46,941 nucleotides of DNA from Myxococcota bacterium (GTDB lineage: Bacteria; Myxococcota; Kuafuiibacteriia; Kuafuiibacteriales; Kuafuiibacteriaceae): assembly GCA_028289325.1 (NCBI GenBank), contig JANQQN010000522.1, forward strand, positions 1 to 46,941, given 5' to 3'. This document shows positions 9,301-18,143 of the stretch, one piece after another. A model generated the notes under the pieces. It worked only from the letters and a program-made list of their open reading frames with translations, searched no databases and was not told where the DNA came from. Every line of letters begins with the position of its first letter. Within the stretch, counting starts at the first letter, position 1. Both the position numbers and the translations under genes were made by a program.

Positions 9301-12300
9301 TGTTCTGCCATAGAACATTGAACGAACCCTCAAAGAACTTGCACTTGTATCCCTCACCGAGACTATTCACATCGACATGTTGCACTCGAGCCGTCCGGCC
9401 GAGCAGATTTCTCTTCACGACTGAGCAGAGCGTCTCTTCGTACACACCGTCGACAATCGAGCCTTGAGAGACCGCAACGTCGCGCCCTGAATAGGAGTAC
9501 CGCTTCACGATCACGCCATCGCTTGTTGGAAGGATCAACCCGGGGGTGTCATCGCGTCGCTGCTCCGGGGGCAGCTCTTCTTGCAGAACTCGCCCATAGT
9601 CATCGTAGCTCACGGATGCGTACGGGAAAACTGAAGTATTCGTACTTGGGTCTGTTCGAAGCGGCAGGCCTGTCTTAACTACGCGCCCGGCGTCGTCGAA
9701 TACGTTGACCTGATGATACTTTGTTTTAGGGCGCTTTTCGCTCCCGCTAAAATGATTCTCCATCTCTTGGATGATCTCACCGCGCAGATTCGAGTGCGTC
9801 TCCAGCTCCACTGATTCGGGATGATTCCAGTCCGAGATCGTCCGCGTTTTGTGGCGGATCATCTGTTGCCACAGATCGGAAGAGAACCGCGCAACTTCAA
9901 CCATGGTCCCACTGGGATCTTGCATTGCTTGGCTCAGGCGTCGGCCCCAAACGTCTCGGTCATGCGACGTCTTCACTCCCGTCTCGCTGGTTTCAGTTAT
10001 GAACTCGCCGTGATTCGGATCGACTGTCATCGTCCTAAAGGCGACACTCTCTCCATCCGCGTCCTTCACTTCGACCCGCACCGGATACGCGTGATCGTCG
10101 TCGTAGGTGATGGATTCGGTGCTGCCCGTCGGTGCCATCGTCTGGCTCTTGAGCCCGCGGTCGTTGTAGGCGTAGCTTGTCTCCATCCAACCGCCTCGGC
10201 CGTCTGCATCATCGACGCGGATTAGATTGTATTCATCGTCGTAGACGAACCTTTGCCAGTTGCGTTGCTCAGAACTCGTTTGAACGTAGCTTTCGGTGAC
10301 AAGACCCAAGCGCCAACGACCAGCGGAGACATCGTTCAAGTACGTCCGTCGATGGTTCACAATAATCATCGGTTCCTTATCGGTCTTTTGATCGAGATAC
10401 TCCTCCCGCTCTAACGTTGGCTGCCCGTAGTCGTCGTACTCGTACGTCGTTATCTTCTTGATCTGGTCGAGGTGGTGGTTCACCGTCCTCCGCTCGGGCC
10501 GCACGCGGTGCTCGACGAAATTGTACACGTAGGTGCTTGTCGTGTGCGGTAGTTCAACCCCATCCTTGACCACTATGGTTTCAATGCGTTTTGGGAGTCC
10601 TGCAAGGGGGTGGTATCGTCTGAAGGTTGTCCGCGTCAAATGCTTGGCGCCGGCCTTGTTCGTCACTCGCTCAATACGGTCGAAGGTGGCTGGATTTAGC
10701 GCCTTCTCATTCCCAATGTACGTGCCATAAGCCATATGCCACGTCTCCGAAGAGTCGTCTGGACCACCGTAATTCTCAGTGAAGCTTTCCACGACGTACC
10801 CGTATGGAGGGAGCCTTTTGTAGCCATCGGCGACGCCATCCACGACTGGTAAGGGCTTACGGCGATCTACGTTCCGCACGTAGTCGATGGTAAATTCCTT
10901 CTTGCGTCCGGTCTCAACGTGGGTCAGGAAGCTCCACTTTCGGGTGTTGAACCGGAAGTAACGTGCCGGTTTATAGTCGCCGTCGGCCCGAGGCTCCCCT
11001 TGCACGATGAGATCGGTTGTACCGTTATTGTCGAAGTCGTCGGCCAGGAGTAGGGCCAAGGGCCCGCCTGAGAGGCCCTGACTATTAATTCTCCTAAAAC
11101 GACCATCTGGGCGCCCGAGACTGACTCCTAATGCGGGACTGGGCCAGTTGCTGGCGGCAGCGTCTGGCTTCCTGGTCACCACCAGGTCTGTTATCCCGTC
11201 ACCGTTCAGATCTACGGCGTGGATATCGTGGGCCGGGTAATGAAGCAGCAGGGGGTGGTCCCCCTCCTCTAGACCGAAGCCACTTACGGTGGCAACTACC
11301 CGGACCATACGGCCATCGCCACGCGACATATATAGTACCGTTTGTTTAGGAGTGGGTGGGCTCAGAGCATGTGGATGGCGCGGGTACACTAGGAAATCGG
11401 TGAGTCCATCGCCGTCGAAGTCACCCGATACGACCTCGCGTCTGTTGCTGCTCTCTTCGTGCGTCAATAGGTTGTTTAGTTGATTTTGACTGATATTGGA
11501 AGGCTCCCAAGGCTTCACCGAGAAGCGCCCCCCGTCCTCGGCCAAATAGATCCAGCCTCCGTTCTCCGCGGTGCCGAAGCGAGCTGATCCGACGAGGAAG
11601 AGATCCATCTTGCCATCGGCATTAAAATCTCCTGGCAGATACAGGTTGTCGGGGTCTATATCCAACGGGTGACCAGGGGTACTTGACTTCATCTCCGCTC
11701 CTTCGGCGACGCCAAGCGTCTCCAAATGAGCGTGTGTAATGTTGTACATGCTTGGATCCCCACGGCCGTAGTAGTCACCATACATCTTTTTAAGACTTTG
11801 ATAATTACACGGGCCAAAATGGCTTTGTATGCCGTCAGGCGTCTTATAAAAGCGCTCAACGCATTCCAATGAATCCGCCGGGTTGCCTGGGTCACGACGA
11901 ATCAGGTGAAAAGAAAACCCGTTGTGACCTCTGGCGAGTGAATAGGCTGCAGGATTCTCCACGTCTTGGAAGATGTGGGCCCCGTTGTTGAATTCCACAC
12001 CGTCGAAGGAGAGCAGACGCATAGACCCACGGCCTGGATTGTTCGACCTCCCGTCTTCTACATCGTACTTCACCAGATCGGCGTAGCCATTCCCATTCAC
12101 GTCGCCAACCGGATAAAATTGACGATAGTCGTCGTCAGTCTCGAGCGTCAGATTGATATCATGGACCATTGCGTCGACGCCATCGGCCCATCCCAATCCC
12201 GGAAGTCTGTTGCTCCACGTAAGCGTTTCAGCAGGAAAGCAACCGCCGCCCGCCAGACACTGGCGGATCCTCCCCAACTGGTCGCGCGAGTCGTGGTCGA

Positions 12301-13168
12301 GCTGATACCCATAGAGGGGCATGGTGTCACCATCGTTGTTCGTACGCACTTCGATGCGACTAAGTATCCGTGAGTATCTAGCCCGGGAACTGCCATTGTA
12401 ACGCCACCTCCGACGGACTGCGTCTTTGTAGGAGAGCAAAATCTGGTGGCGTGGCGGATGATTTGTACCACCCGTGTAGTCGATTCGTGTCAGCAGCCGT
12501 TCTGAGTGGGGCGCGGATGATGAGTACGTATATAATATGTAGTTACCATGCGAATCGCGAGTGCGGCTCGCAAACCAGGTGAACGGCCGTTCCTCGTTCG
12601 TCGTGAGGCGCGCGTCGGCCGTCGTTCCATAGCTCGTCACTCCACCGTCCGGCGTTCGAACCTCGAAGGTGCAAGGCGCGCCGGCACAGAGCTCTGTAGA
12701 TGGAATGATGCGAACGTTGCTATCGATATAGGTCCGGTACCCCGCATCGCCATTCAAAGCGACCAGGCGCTGGTCCCCGTAACAAAGAGGACCATCGGCT
12801 TTATCCAATCGAGGTCCGCCATTGAATCCGTCGAGCGCCTCCGCGTGGCGGCAGCGATGGATGTATGGCGGAGCGGCGACCAAGTTACAGCCGCGTCCAG
12901 CGCCGCCGAATCCCCCGGGGCTGACACACTTGATCTCCAGCGTCGGCGTCAGCCCGGCTACCCCCGGAGGTACGGGGAGCTTGGCCGTGTAGACTCCCGC
13001 ACCGTGGTTGTCGACGTCGAAGTCTGATTGAATCGTTCCCATTGCGTGACCAGGAACGAATTCCTCAAGAGGCGAATCGGGCGTTTGCGCGGCTACGCTA
13101 CCGAGCAGTGACGACTGCAGCGACCATGCCGATAACAGCAGGATGGCCATACGAAGGATAGCAGACAT
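6314..13168 (-). CDS. Giant secreted SpvB/FG-GAP/Rhs (YD-repeat) protein with Rhs core and variable C-terminus
   Basis: About 2,284 residues from ATG 13168, chosen because GAGGAG lies 4 nt upstream and a good Sec signal follows (MSAILRMAILLLSAW, cleavage near SVAA-Q). In-frame starts to 13237 exist. In order: an SpvB-like N-terminus; five FG-GAP/VCBS calcium-type motifs (DVNGNGYADL near residue 353, DFNADGKMDL near 513, DFDGDGLTDF near 579, DLNGDGITDL near 651, DFDNNGTTDL near 711); many YD repeats (about 900-1700); a hydrophobic helix and lipobox-like LLSIAGCGN (about 1837-1885); the Rhs core (HVGSAQVIID, YDSITGRFISADD near 1985, NPVMYNDPSGH near 2020); then about 263 variable residues with Gly/Ala-rich helices and a polar tail. 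Rhs proteins form a shell around a C-terminal effector; no known toxin motif is visible here. GC is lower than in neighbours (hand count 29/60 at 8641-8700). No adjacent immunity gene, VgrG or PAAR gene was seen. Confidence 0.9.
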   Translation of the reverse strand: MSAILRMAILLLSAWSLQSSLLGSVAAQTPDSPLEEFVPGHAMGTIQSDFDVDNHGAGVYTAKLPVPPGVAGLTPTLEIKCVSPGGFGGAGRGCNLVAAPPYIHRCRHAEALDGFNGGPRLDKADGPLCYGDQRLVALNGDAGYRTYIDSNVRIIPSTELCAGAPCTFEVRTPDGGVTSYGTTADARLTTNEERPFTWFASRTRDSHGNYILYTYSSSAPHSERLLTRIDYTGGTNHPPRHQILLSYKDAVRRRWRYNGSSRARYSRILSRIEVRTNNDGDTMPLYGYQLDHDSRDQLGRIRQCLAGGGCFPAETLTWSNRLPGLGWADGVDAMVHDINLTLETDDDYRQFYPVGDVNGNGYADLVKYDVEDGRSNNPGRGSMRLLSFDGVEFNNGAHIFQDVENPAAYSLARGHNGFSFHLIRRDPGNPADSLECVERFYKTPDGIQSHFGPCNYQSLKKMYGDYYGRGDPSMYNITHAHLETLGVAEGAEMKSSTPGHPLDIDPDNLYLPGDFNADGKMDLFLVGSARFGTAENGGWIYLAEDGGRFSVKPWEPSNISQNQLNNLLTHEESSNRREVVSGDFDGDGLTDFLVYPRHPHALSPPTPKQTVLYMSRGDGRMVRVVATVSGFGLEEGDHPLLLHYPAHDIHAVDLNGDGITDLVVTRKPDAAASNWPSPALGVSLGRPDGRFRRINSQGLSGGPLALLLADDFDNNGTTDLIVQGEPRADGDYKPARYFRFNTRKWSFLTHVETGRKKEFTIDYVRNVDRRKPLPVVDGVADGYKRLPPYGYVVESFTENYGGPDDSSETWHMAYGTYIGNEKALNPATFDRIERVTNKAGAKHLTRTTFRRYHPLAGLPKRIETIVVKDGVELPHTTSTYVYNFVEHRVRPERRTVNHHLDQIKKITTYEYDDYGQPTLEREEYLDQKTDKEPMIIVNHRRTYLNDVSAGRWRLGLVTESYVQTSSEQRNWQRFVYDDEYNLIRVDDADGRGGWMETSYAYNDRGLKSQTMAPTGSTESITYDDDHAYPVRVEVKDADGESVAFRTMTVDPNHGEFITETSETGVKTSHDRDVWGRRLSQAMQDPSGTMVEVARFSSDLWQQMIRHKTRTISDWNHPESVELETHSNLRGEIIQEMENHFSGSEKRPKTKYHQVNVFDDAGRVVKTGLPLRTDPSTNTSVFPYASVSYDDYGRVLQEELPPEQRRDDTPGLILPTSDGVIVKRYSYSGRDVAVSQGSIVDGVYEETLCSVVKRNLLGRTARVQHVDVNSLGEGYKCKFFEGSFNVLWQNRSTTRYSYNGFGELVEVIDPDGVVTTYSYDSTGRRISDTFAGGVTNTYEYNELGQLAAQVDGEGRSKAFTYDSLGRVVEEYRSQTGQGSATQVSYHYGSIHLDKPTAIAYRRHIGGAQDLLSDTAYSYDPYGRTMKRIVEFPGIAAGSERNVYVTDYDYAFDGRVKTIRYPDGAVQTVKYNEYRLPSDYGVGDSVANTKPIVRLRHYSWLDQARAFNYDNSSGQQFLRQAVEYSTNGRLMSSAVVRGGSSLWQSRSFEWEFNRIRSVTNEMSSSISGDGDQEFAYDGLGRLTKAMGPYGVRRYAYSKGGRLLRKGHLSADDYAYDAERPESELNDCSEVPGMVGELVFESPVWGGDHKIRSGQYRYCASNGVVDFPYTGAFDESGNLRSVGQPAFLPDQRTALQSEGAEDGDLKLGDLYKNYEYIFNHENLLTEIHVWDAEQPAARVVARFGYDHSGNRIFHERLAPTWPNEVVRRVIRPSREYEIVQVGGAERHTKYIVGENGVLASVTTSGDVPLRAAEDASLQGGVFARVDRLVKGLNEFASPQRLFVLLSCVILLSVGLVASLRDRLYSRVRRAMAMSLAWSTLLLSIAGCGNDIHEPGMHIGRSARSLSLTEVWHAHIRDHVGSAQVIIDQDGHIVSRAVYTPYGETFETAGYGDDSIHVPQFAHKDSVPDTGLYFFNARYYDSITGRFISADDRPGARNPHMLGAFNPYAYALNNPVMYNDPSGHVAVITLLGIMLASTAVGLQAVNLARKSGHTAGEQAAAFFLGFGLSFVVLGLGLALTPVFSVAAASYGFGTSAGAFAGAVTGAAEGAVAGLVTEMFDGEQGIDGGDVGIAVGVGAAVGLVFGGGTGRYPEDVVEAAQGMLGNIPVRLPRWPRSARTTNVVSARSQPRQHFQRSTLSADQPSTSALTREGGVGPLSDQARNGVRGGVDPIRFGVRMNGDDVARIGKRQRRPRDGRAAPNNVAQREGQEVGLGNGRQYEPDDIDDLL

Positions 13169-13318
13169 TGAGCTCCTCATCTGTCGAGTCATTCCGTCCT
13201 GCATCCAGTGATGCGGACGTACCGTTGTCGGGGACACAGCCCTAGGCTCTGTCTACAAAGAGAGAGTAGAAAGAGCGCTGTAGCAGACGCTCGCCCGCTT
13301 GGTCGTCGTCGTCGGAGA

Positions 13319-13376
13319 ATCACTATCGAAGCAAACATTTGTTCTATTGCCGACTGACGCACGGCACGATAGTGAT
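13319..13376. repeat. 10-bp inverted repeat in the Rhs/peptidase divergent promoter region
   Basis: ATCACTATCG (13319-13328) and its exact complement CGATAGTGAT (13367-13376) are separated by 38 bp. Placed about 150 bp upstream of the Rhs start, it could be an operator pair or a long-loop hairpin. Function is inferred from position only. Confidence 0.4.
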
Positions 13377-13490
13377 ACGTCGGTATTTTTCTCTGGTCGT
13401 CGCATCGCACGTTCGTGGATACGTATCGTCATATCCCAGGATATTGCTGTGTTCCGTGGATACTATTCAACTTCTTGTCCCGGGCTGCTT

Positions 13491-13560
13491 TTGAGTACCA
13501 GGGCGCATGAGTGCTCGGTTAGAAATGCCGCGATAATGTTTGTCCGACCCAGGTACTCAA
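13491..13560. repeat. 9-bp inverted repeat upstream of the peptidase lipoprotein
   Basis: TTGAGTACC (13491-13499) and GGTACTCAA (13552-13560) form a perfect inverted repeat with a 52-bp spacer. The half-sites could bind a dimeric regulator by looping. A chance match of this size in a 640-bp region is also possible. Confidence 0.3.
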
Positions 13561-13812
13561 GGCCGGCGAGGACGTCGATGACCGCAATGCAATTATCAAG
13601 GGAGCGTGTGCAACCGAAACGTCGAGGGGTGGTTGGTCGAGCACGGCTACGAAGCTCGGTGGCATTGAGGCTAGATGGCCCCGCTACGGCCGTCGACGAT
13701 AACTTTCTGCTACGTTTCGAGTCTCGCCGTCTCGATCATGTAGACGGAAGTCGTCATCCGTCGAGGAGCACGACTTGGTATCAATTCGCCCGAAACATGG
13801 GAGGTCCGAGCA

Positions 13813-15153
13813 ATGGTGAGATTTGTCAACGCCCTGCCGGTCGCGATCGCGATCGCTTCTGTTTCTTGTGGCTCGGAGACGGGAGCACCACCACCACCCG
13901 CGCCCGAGAACCTGGAGCTCAACGAAACGCTGCTGAGCTCGAGCGGGTTTACCGTGCAAAGACACGGGATCTTCGCTTTCTGGTGGGACTCCAGATTCGA
14001 CCACTCCGCGCAGGTCAATACCCTGGGCCGGTGGATGGAGGAGATTCGGAGAGACATAAATGGCCTCGGCGTCTCCGACCCCACGAGTGTCGAGCGCGGG
14101 TACTACACGAACGTGTACATCCACCATGGTGAGGATGACGAGTTTCCGAGCGGGTGGGCCGTGGGTGTGGGTTACGACGCCCTCGGCGTTCCCTACATGA
14201 CGCTGACTCCCGACATTGCCTTCAATGACTACGGCGTCGTAGCGCATGAGGCCTTTCATGTTTTTCAGTCTTCGTCTGAGTATCACTTCGTCGACGAAGA
14301 ACGGGCCGCCCTTTGGATCATAGAAGGCTTGGCTGAGTGGTATAGGATGTCTCGGAACAGCGAAGCGGTCCGAGCATTCACCAACGTCATGGCCATAAGG
14401 GCTACGCCCGATCTGGCGTTGTGGGAATTCGAGCCGCGAGTGGAGATCGCAGAAGACACTTTGACGGAAGACCAAGAAGAAGCGCTCGGTTGGGTGTACG
14501 GCATTCGACCGTACGCGAACGGCGCATTCTTGTACTACTTGACCGAAGTCAAAGATGTTTCTCATGAGGACGTCATCGGCTCCATGTTTCATGGGCAACG
14601 AATAACGCCGCAAGAGTATCTCTTCCATAGCTTGGGTGAAGAGAGGCTTAGGAGCCTTTATACTGAATGGGCCGCTCGGAATGCCGCGGGATTCGACTAC
14701 GTGACCGAGGAGCAGCTGGCTGTCTCGGACTATGAGTTCTTTGCTCAACGGATGCCCGACCGGCATATCCACGAGAAGCCCTACGTCCATGATCTCGAGG
14801 GCGACAGCGTGACGGGTGTATACGAATCCGACGATCTTTATCGACCCAAAGCATGGGGATACAACGTCATTCGAATCAACAACCCGCCCGTAGGCGCATA
14901 CTCACTCTCGATCCACGGAGATGAGCTGGGCTCGGCGGGTACGCCGGCTCATTTCCGCGGTCGAGCCGTCGTGAAGAACGCCGAAGGCCGGGTCACTTAT
15001 CACCCCGTCCTCATGGATGACACGTTGAGCGGGACGGTAACGGTTGACATAAAGAGCTCGGACCATGAGATCTTACTGGTCGTCGCGTCTGTTCCCGCGC
15101 TCTTCACCACAAACGAGTCATTCGGTTACTCGATCGAGATTCGCCAGCCCTAG
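13813..15153 (+). CDS. Gluzincin-like metallopeptidase lipoprotein
   Basis: A 446-residue protein with a type II signal peptide: basic start, hydrophobic core, lipobox around VSC at about residue 18, then an Ala/Pro spacer. The central part has a zinc-peptidase signature: HEAFH (the HExxH helix) in VVAHEAFHVFQ, followed about 25-30 residues later by WIIEGLAEWY, which supplies the Glu third ligand expected in gluzincins. The C-terminal 130 residues (from about NPPVGAYSLSI) look like a beta-sandwich accessory domain similar in style to bacterial pre-peptidase C-terminal domains. A surface-anchored protease acting on peptides or on the Rhs-type surface protein next door is possible, but no family was firmly recognised. 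It is transcribed divergently from the Rhs gene and shares its lower GC, so the two may have arrived together. Confidence 0.72.
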   Translation: MVRFVNALPVAIAIASVSCGSETGAPPPPAPENLELNETLLSSSGFTVQRHGIFAFWWDSRFDHSAQVNTLGRWMEEIRRDINGLGVSDPTSVERGYYTNVYIHHGEDDEFPSGWAVGVGYDALGVPYMTLTPDIAFNDYGVVAHEAFHVFQSSSEYHFVDEERAALWIIEGLAEWYRMSRNSEAVRAFTNVMAIRATPDLALWEFEPRVEIAEDTLTEDQEEALGWVYGIRPYANGAFLYYLTEVKDVSHEDVIGSMFHGQRITPQEYLFHSLGEERLRSLYTEWAARNAAGFDYVTEEQLAVSDYEFFAQRMPDRHIHEKPYVHDLEGDSVTGVYESDDLYRPKAWGYNVIRINNPPVGAYSLSIHGDELGSAGTPAHFRGRAVVKNAEGRVTYHPVLMDDTLSGTVTVDIKSSDHEILLVVASVPALFTTNESFGYSIEIRQP

Positions 15154-15167
15154 GCACCGCGCCGGGG

Positions 15168-15198
15168 GAGATGGGCGCCGTTCATCGGCGCCCATCTC
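15168..15198. terminator. Perfect 13-bp hairpin between convergent genes
   Basis: GAGATGGGCGCCG (15168-15180), loop TTCAT, then the exact complement CGGCGCCCATCTC (15186-15198). It lies 15 bp after the peptidase stop and 54 bp before the 3' end of the opposite-strand MFS/synthase gene. This position and the very strong stem fit a shared bidirectional terminator, although a T-tract is lacking. Confidence 0.7.
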
Positions 15199-15251
15199 GG
15201 TGACCGGCGAGACTGCAACGCGACCATCGGGAAGATCACGGAGAACGAGCT

Positions 15252-17894
15252 CTACTCACCGCCGCCCGACGCTCCAGTGTTGATCCCGGGCGCCGCCCAG
15301 CCGCTTTCGTTGATCCAGCCCCGCAGATACCGGCTGTTGGCCACGACGGACCGATACGGTTCCTCGTCGAGGGGGAGGGGCAGAGGGGTCTTCTTGATCC
15401 GAAGCGAGTAGAACTTCCTCAGATCACGAAAGGCGGCGGAACGATAGATCTCCTTCGAGATATCGAGATAGGCGCCGAGGGCCGCTCGTTCGCCGTCCGA
15501 CAGCTGTTCCGCGCAATCCGGACACCACGCGGCGACGGATCGCGGCTGAAACAGCGCGGCAGAGACCATCGTCCACGACTTCGACGTCACGAACGCGTAC
15601 TCGAGTCGCGGGTCGTCGTCGGTCACCGGAGCCGCGTCCCGGCTCACTTCGTCGAGCGTTCGAGGTCCGGCGACAAAGCTCCCCAACATATGAGTCCGAT
15701 CGCCGATCGAGATTCTGTTCAGGTCGGCGAGAACCGCTGGCGCACGCCGAAGTCGGTCGCGAATCTCCTCGGGATGAAACTCGATCCGTCGGTTCTTTCG
15801 CCCCATGAGGACGAGTTCGGTCCAGCTCCCGGAAACGAGAACCGCATCGGGAAACACGTCGACGAACGACCGGATCATCGATAGCGCGACGGGGGCGGGC
15901 ACCTGATAGATCGGTAGCCACTGCGACAATATTCCGCCGTCTTTGAGCCGCTCGCTCGCCGTCTGGTAGAACTCTTTCGAATAGAGCGAAGAGATTCCGG
16001 CGAAAGTGATGGGCGGTGGCTCCAAGGTGATCAGGTCAAATCTTTCGTTCGGTTGGTGGCGCAAGAAATGGCGCCCATCATCCACGACCACTCGCACCCG
16101 CTCGTCTTGCAGCACGTTCTGATTCACGTATGAGAAGTAGGATGCGTGTTCGAGGACGTTCGCCGACGTATCGACGATATGCATCCGCTCGACGGTCGGG
16201 TGCAGCGATGCGGCGTGCAGGCTGTTACCGACCCCAAAGCAGATGACCAATACGTCCGACGGCGAGTCGACGTGCAGCAGCGGCATATGCACCATGAACC
16301 GCATGTATCGCTGAGCCGTCATTCTCGTGGTGGACATCGAGTGTCCGTTGGTTATCAGCCGCAGCTTCTCCCCGTAGACTTCCTCGATGGCCAGCGTCTC
16401 GTTGATCCCCTCGCTCCAGGTCAGAAGCTGACCGCGGGCGGGATCCAGGGGCGGCTTGCTCGCTTCGAGCAAGTAAGTCGGCGGCAGGATGGACCACCCC
16501 ACGAGGCTGCCCAGCACGACGGGAAAACACACCGCGAGCGTCTTTCGCATCCCCACGTCTTCGCTGACCGTCAACACCGGCAGCAGCCCCAAAGCCGCCA
16601 CGCCGACGGCGGTCACGACGCTCAGCTGGACCCCCAACACGGGAAGCATGACAAAGCCGGCCGCGAGAGCGCCCAAGACATTGCCAGTGGTGTTGGCCAT
16701 GTACAGCGCCCCGGCTCTTTGACCGATGGTGGAGTCGACCCGCTGGACATACGCGTTCGCGAGCGGGAAGGCGAAGCCCATGAAGAAGGACGGGAGGCCG
16801 ACCACCACCACGATGAGCTTCAATGCGGCGCCGGTCTCCAGCCAACCCTTGGTCGCCACCGACGCCGTCACGTGCTCCGGCAGGACCGCTACCGCGGCCG
16901 ACGCGTAAAGCTCTTGGGTGCCCAGGGGCAAGAATGCCAACACGCTGACGATAAACAGCGTCTGGGCCACGATGAACGACGACAGCGGGCGGCGGGTCCG
17001 TCGATCGACAAGGCCGCCGGCCATCGCTCCCAGCCAGAGTCCAACCAACAGCACGGTCATCAGGAGCGAAAAGATCGAACGGTACCCGCCCAGAACCGAA
17101 ATCAGGTGGCGGAACCAGATGATCTCGATGGCCATTGCCGCAAAACCCGAGCAGAACAGCGCGACCGCCAATGCCCGCACTCGACCGTCGACCGCGATGG
17201 GCGCCGCTTGTCGAGCGCTGACGGCCACCAACGCGCCACCCCCCGGTAACGTCCGGCCGACGAAACTGGCCCCCAACCCGGCGACGAGATTGAGCGCCAC
17301 GGCCACGAGTTGCGTCTGGAACAATCCGAGTTGAGGGACGAGCGCGAAGTCGGTGAGCAGCGCGCCCGCCGCCGCCCCCGCGGTGTTGATGCCGTACAGA
17401 AGTCCGATTCGCCATCCAGACTCCGCAACGCCGCCGGCCAATGCGTACCGAATCAACAGGGTCAACGTGCTGCCCATGAGCAGGCTCATCGGTGCGATGA
17501 GGACGCCGGCGACCCCGTACACGAGCATCCTGGACCACGGACTCGGCCGCCACCAGCCCGCACCATCGGCGGAGTAGGTCGTGGCCGGCATCCAGTCCGC
17601 CAGGGCTGGCAATACGAGCGCGAGAACGAAGCCCCCGACGGCGACAAAGACTTCGACGCGGCCGTAGAGCATCAGTGGCTGTCGCGCATCGGCGCGTGGC
17701 ACCCGGTCGATGGACCGCCCCACAACGTAGCTGCCGACCCCGAGGCCCCCGATGAACACGCTCGTGACCAGCGCCGCCGAGTACGTTGTATGGCCCACCG
17801 CGTCGCCGACCAGCCGGACCCAGACCACCTGGTAGATAAGCGCGCTGGCCCCCGACAGGAAGTAGAGCAGGAAGATGGCGGAACGCATGGGCAA
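15252..17894 (-). CDS. Fused MFS-like transporter / spermidine synthase-like protein
   Basis: An 880-residue membrane protein. Residues about 1-450 contain around 12 hydrophobic helices with MFS-like glycine packing (for example GLGVGSYVVG, LGALAAGFVMLP). Residues about 500-760 form a spermidine-synthase-type Rossmann domain: ICFGVGNSLHAA (nucleotide/SAM-binding glycine loop), MHIVDTSANVLEHA, VVVDDGRHFLRH, and LYSKEFYQTASERLKDGGILSQWLP. In true aminopropyltransferases the motif after the fourth strand carries a catalytic Asp (D-x-x-P type); here it is LITLEPPPIT with Glu, so a canonical aminopropyl transfer is doubtful. Fused proteins of this design are widespread in bacteria, and their substrate is generally unknown. 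A C-terminal tail has a CPDC pair (WCPDCAEQ). It is probably an inner-membrane protein with the synthase-like domain in the cytoplasm. It follows the EEP-family gene on the same strand by 249 bp. Confidence 0.85.
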   Translation of the reverse strand: MPMRSAIFLLYFLSGASALIYQVVWVRLVGDAVGHTTYSAALVTSVFIGGLGVGSYVVGRSIDRVPRADARQPLMLYGRVEVFVAVGGFVLALVLPALADWMPATTYSADGAGWWRPSPWSRMLVYGVAGVLIAPMSLLMGSTLTLLIRYALAGGVAESGWRIGLLYGINTAGAAAGALLTDFALVPQLGLFQTQLVAVALNLVAGLGASFVGRTLPGGGALVAVSARQAAPIAVDGRVRALAVALFCSGFAAMAIEIIWFRHLISVLGGYRSIFSLLMTVLLVGLWLGAMAGGLVDRRTRRPLSSFIVAQTLFIVSVLAFLPLGTQELYASAAVAVLPEHVTASVATKGWLETGAALKLIVVVVGLPSFFMGFAFPLANAYVQRVDSTIGQRAGALYMANTTGNVLGALAAGFVMLPVLGVQLSVVTAVGVAALGLLPVLTVSEDVGMRKTLAVCFPVVLGSLVGWSILPPTYLLEASKPPLDPARGQLLTWSEGINETLAIEEVYGEKLRLITNGHSMSTTRMTAQRYMRFMVHMPLLHVDSPSDVLVICFGVGNSLHAASLHPTVERMHIVDTSANVLEHASYFSYVNQNVLQDERVRVVVDDGRHFLRHQPNERFDLITLEPPPITFAGISSLYSKEFYQTASERLKDGGILSQWLPIYQVPAPVALSMIRSFVDVFPDAVLVSGSWTELVLMGRKNRRIEFHPEEIRDRLRRAPAVLADLNRISIGDRTHMLGSFVAGPRTLDEVSRDAAPVTDDDPRLEYAFVTSKSWTMVSAALFQPRSVAAWCPDCAEQLSDGERAALGAYLDISKEIYRSAAFRDLRKFYSLRIKKTPLPLPLDEEPYRSVVANSRYLRGWINESGWAAPGINTGASGGGE

Positions 17895-18143
17895 AGGGAG
17901 CCCCCATCGTAGCGTTGGCTATCTGCAGCTACTACCGAAAACGTCGGCGTCGCTGCGGGGTAGTGACGCCCAACCGTTCACCGTTGACGGCAGTTCGACC
18001 GTTCTCGAAGGCCGACGGCGCACTTGTGACTCACGGCGTCCGAGGTGCGCAAGCGCGGTCGGGGTACCCGCGCACACGACCTCGACGACGTCCTTGACCT
18101 CGAATCCTGTCCCTGAGTCGAGACTGCGTCCGTCCGTTGCGCA

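Larger units (their letters stand above)
13169..13812. other. 644-bp divergent intergenic region, probable promoters of the Rhs and peptidase genes
   Basis: No open frame here resembles a protein. The region is AT-richer than its surroundings and separates the Rhs gene (-) from the peptidase gene (+), so it should hold both promoters. It carries two inverted repeats (listed separately) that could be operators or weak hairpins. No confident -35/-10 pair was identified. Confidence 0.5.

Noticed and set aside
13299-14132. Open frame in the divergent promoter region running into the peptidase gene
   Set aside because: Arg/Ser-rich with no protein character, and overlapping the real peptidase gene in another frame.
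16146-17249. Long plus-strand open frame antisense to the MFS/synthase gene
   Set aside because: Arg/Gln/His-rich composition; a frame shadow of the well-supported membrane protein.
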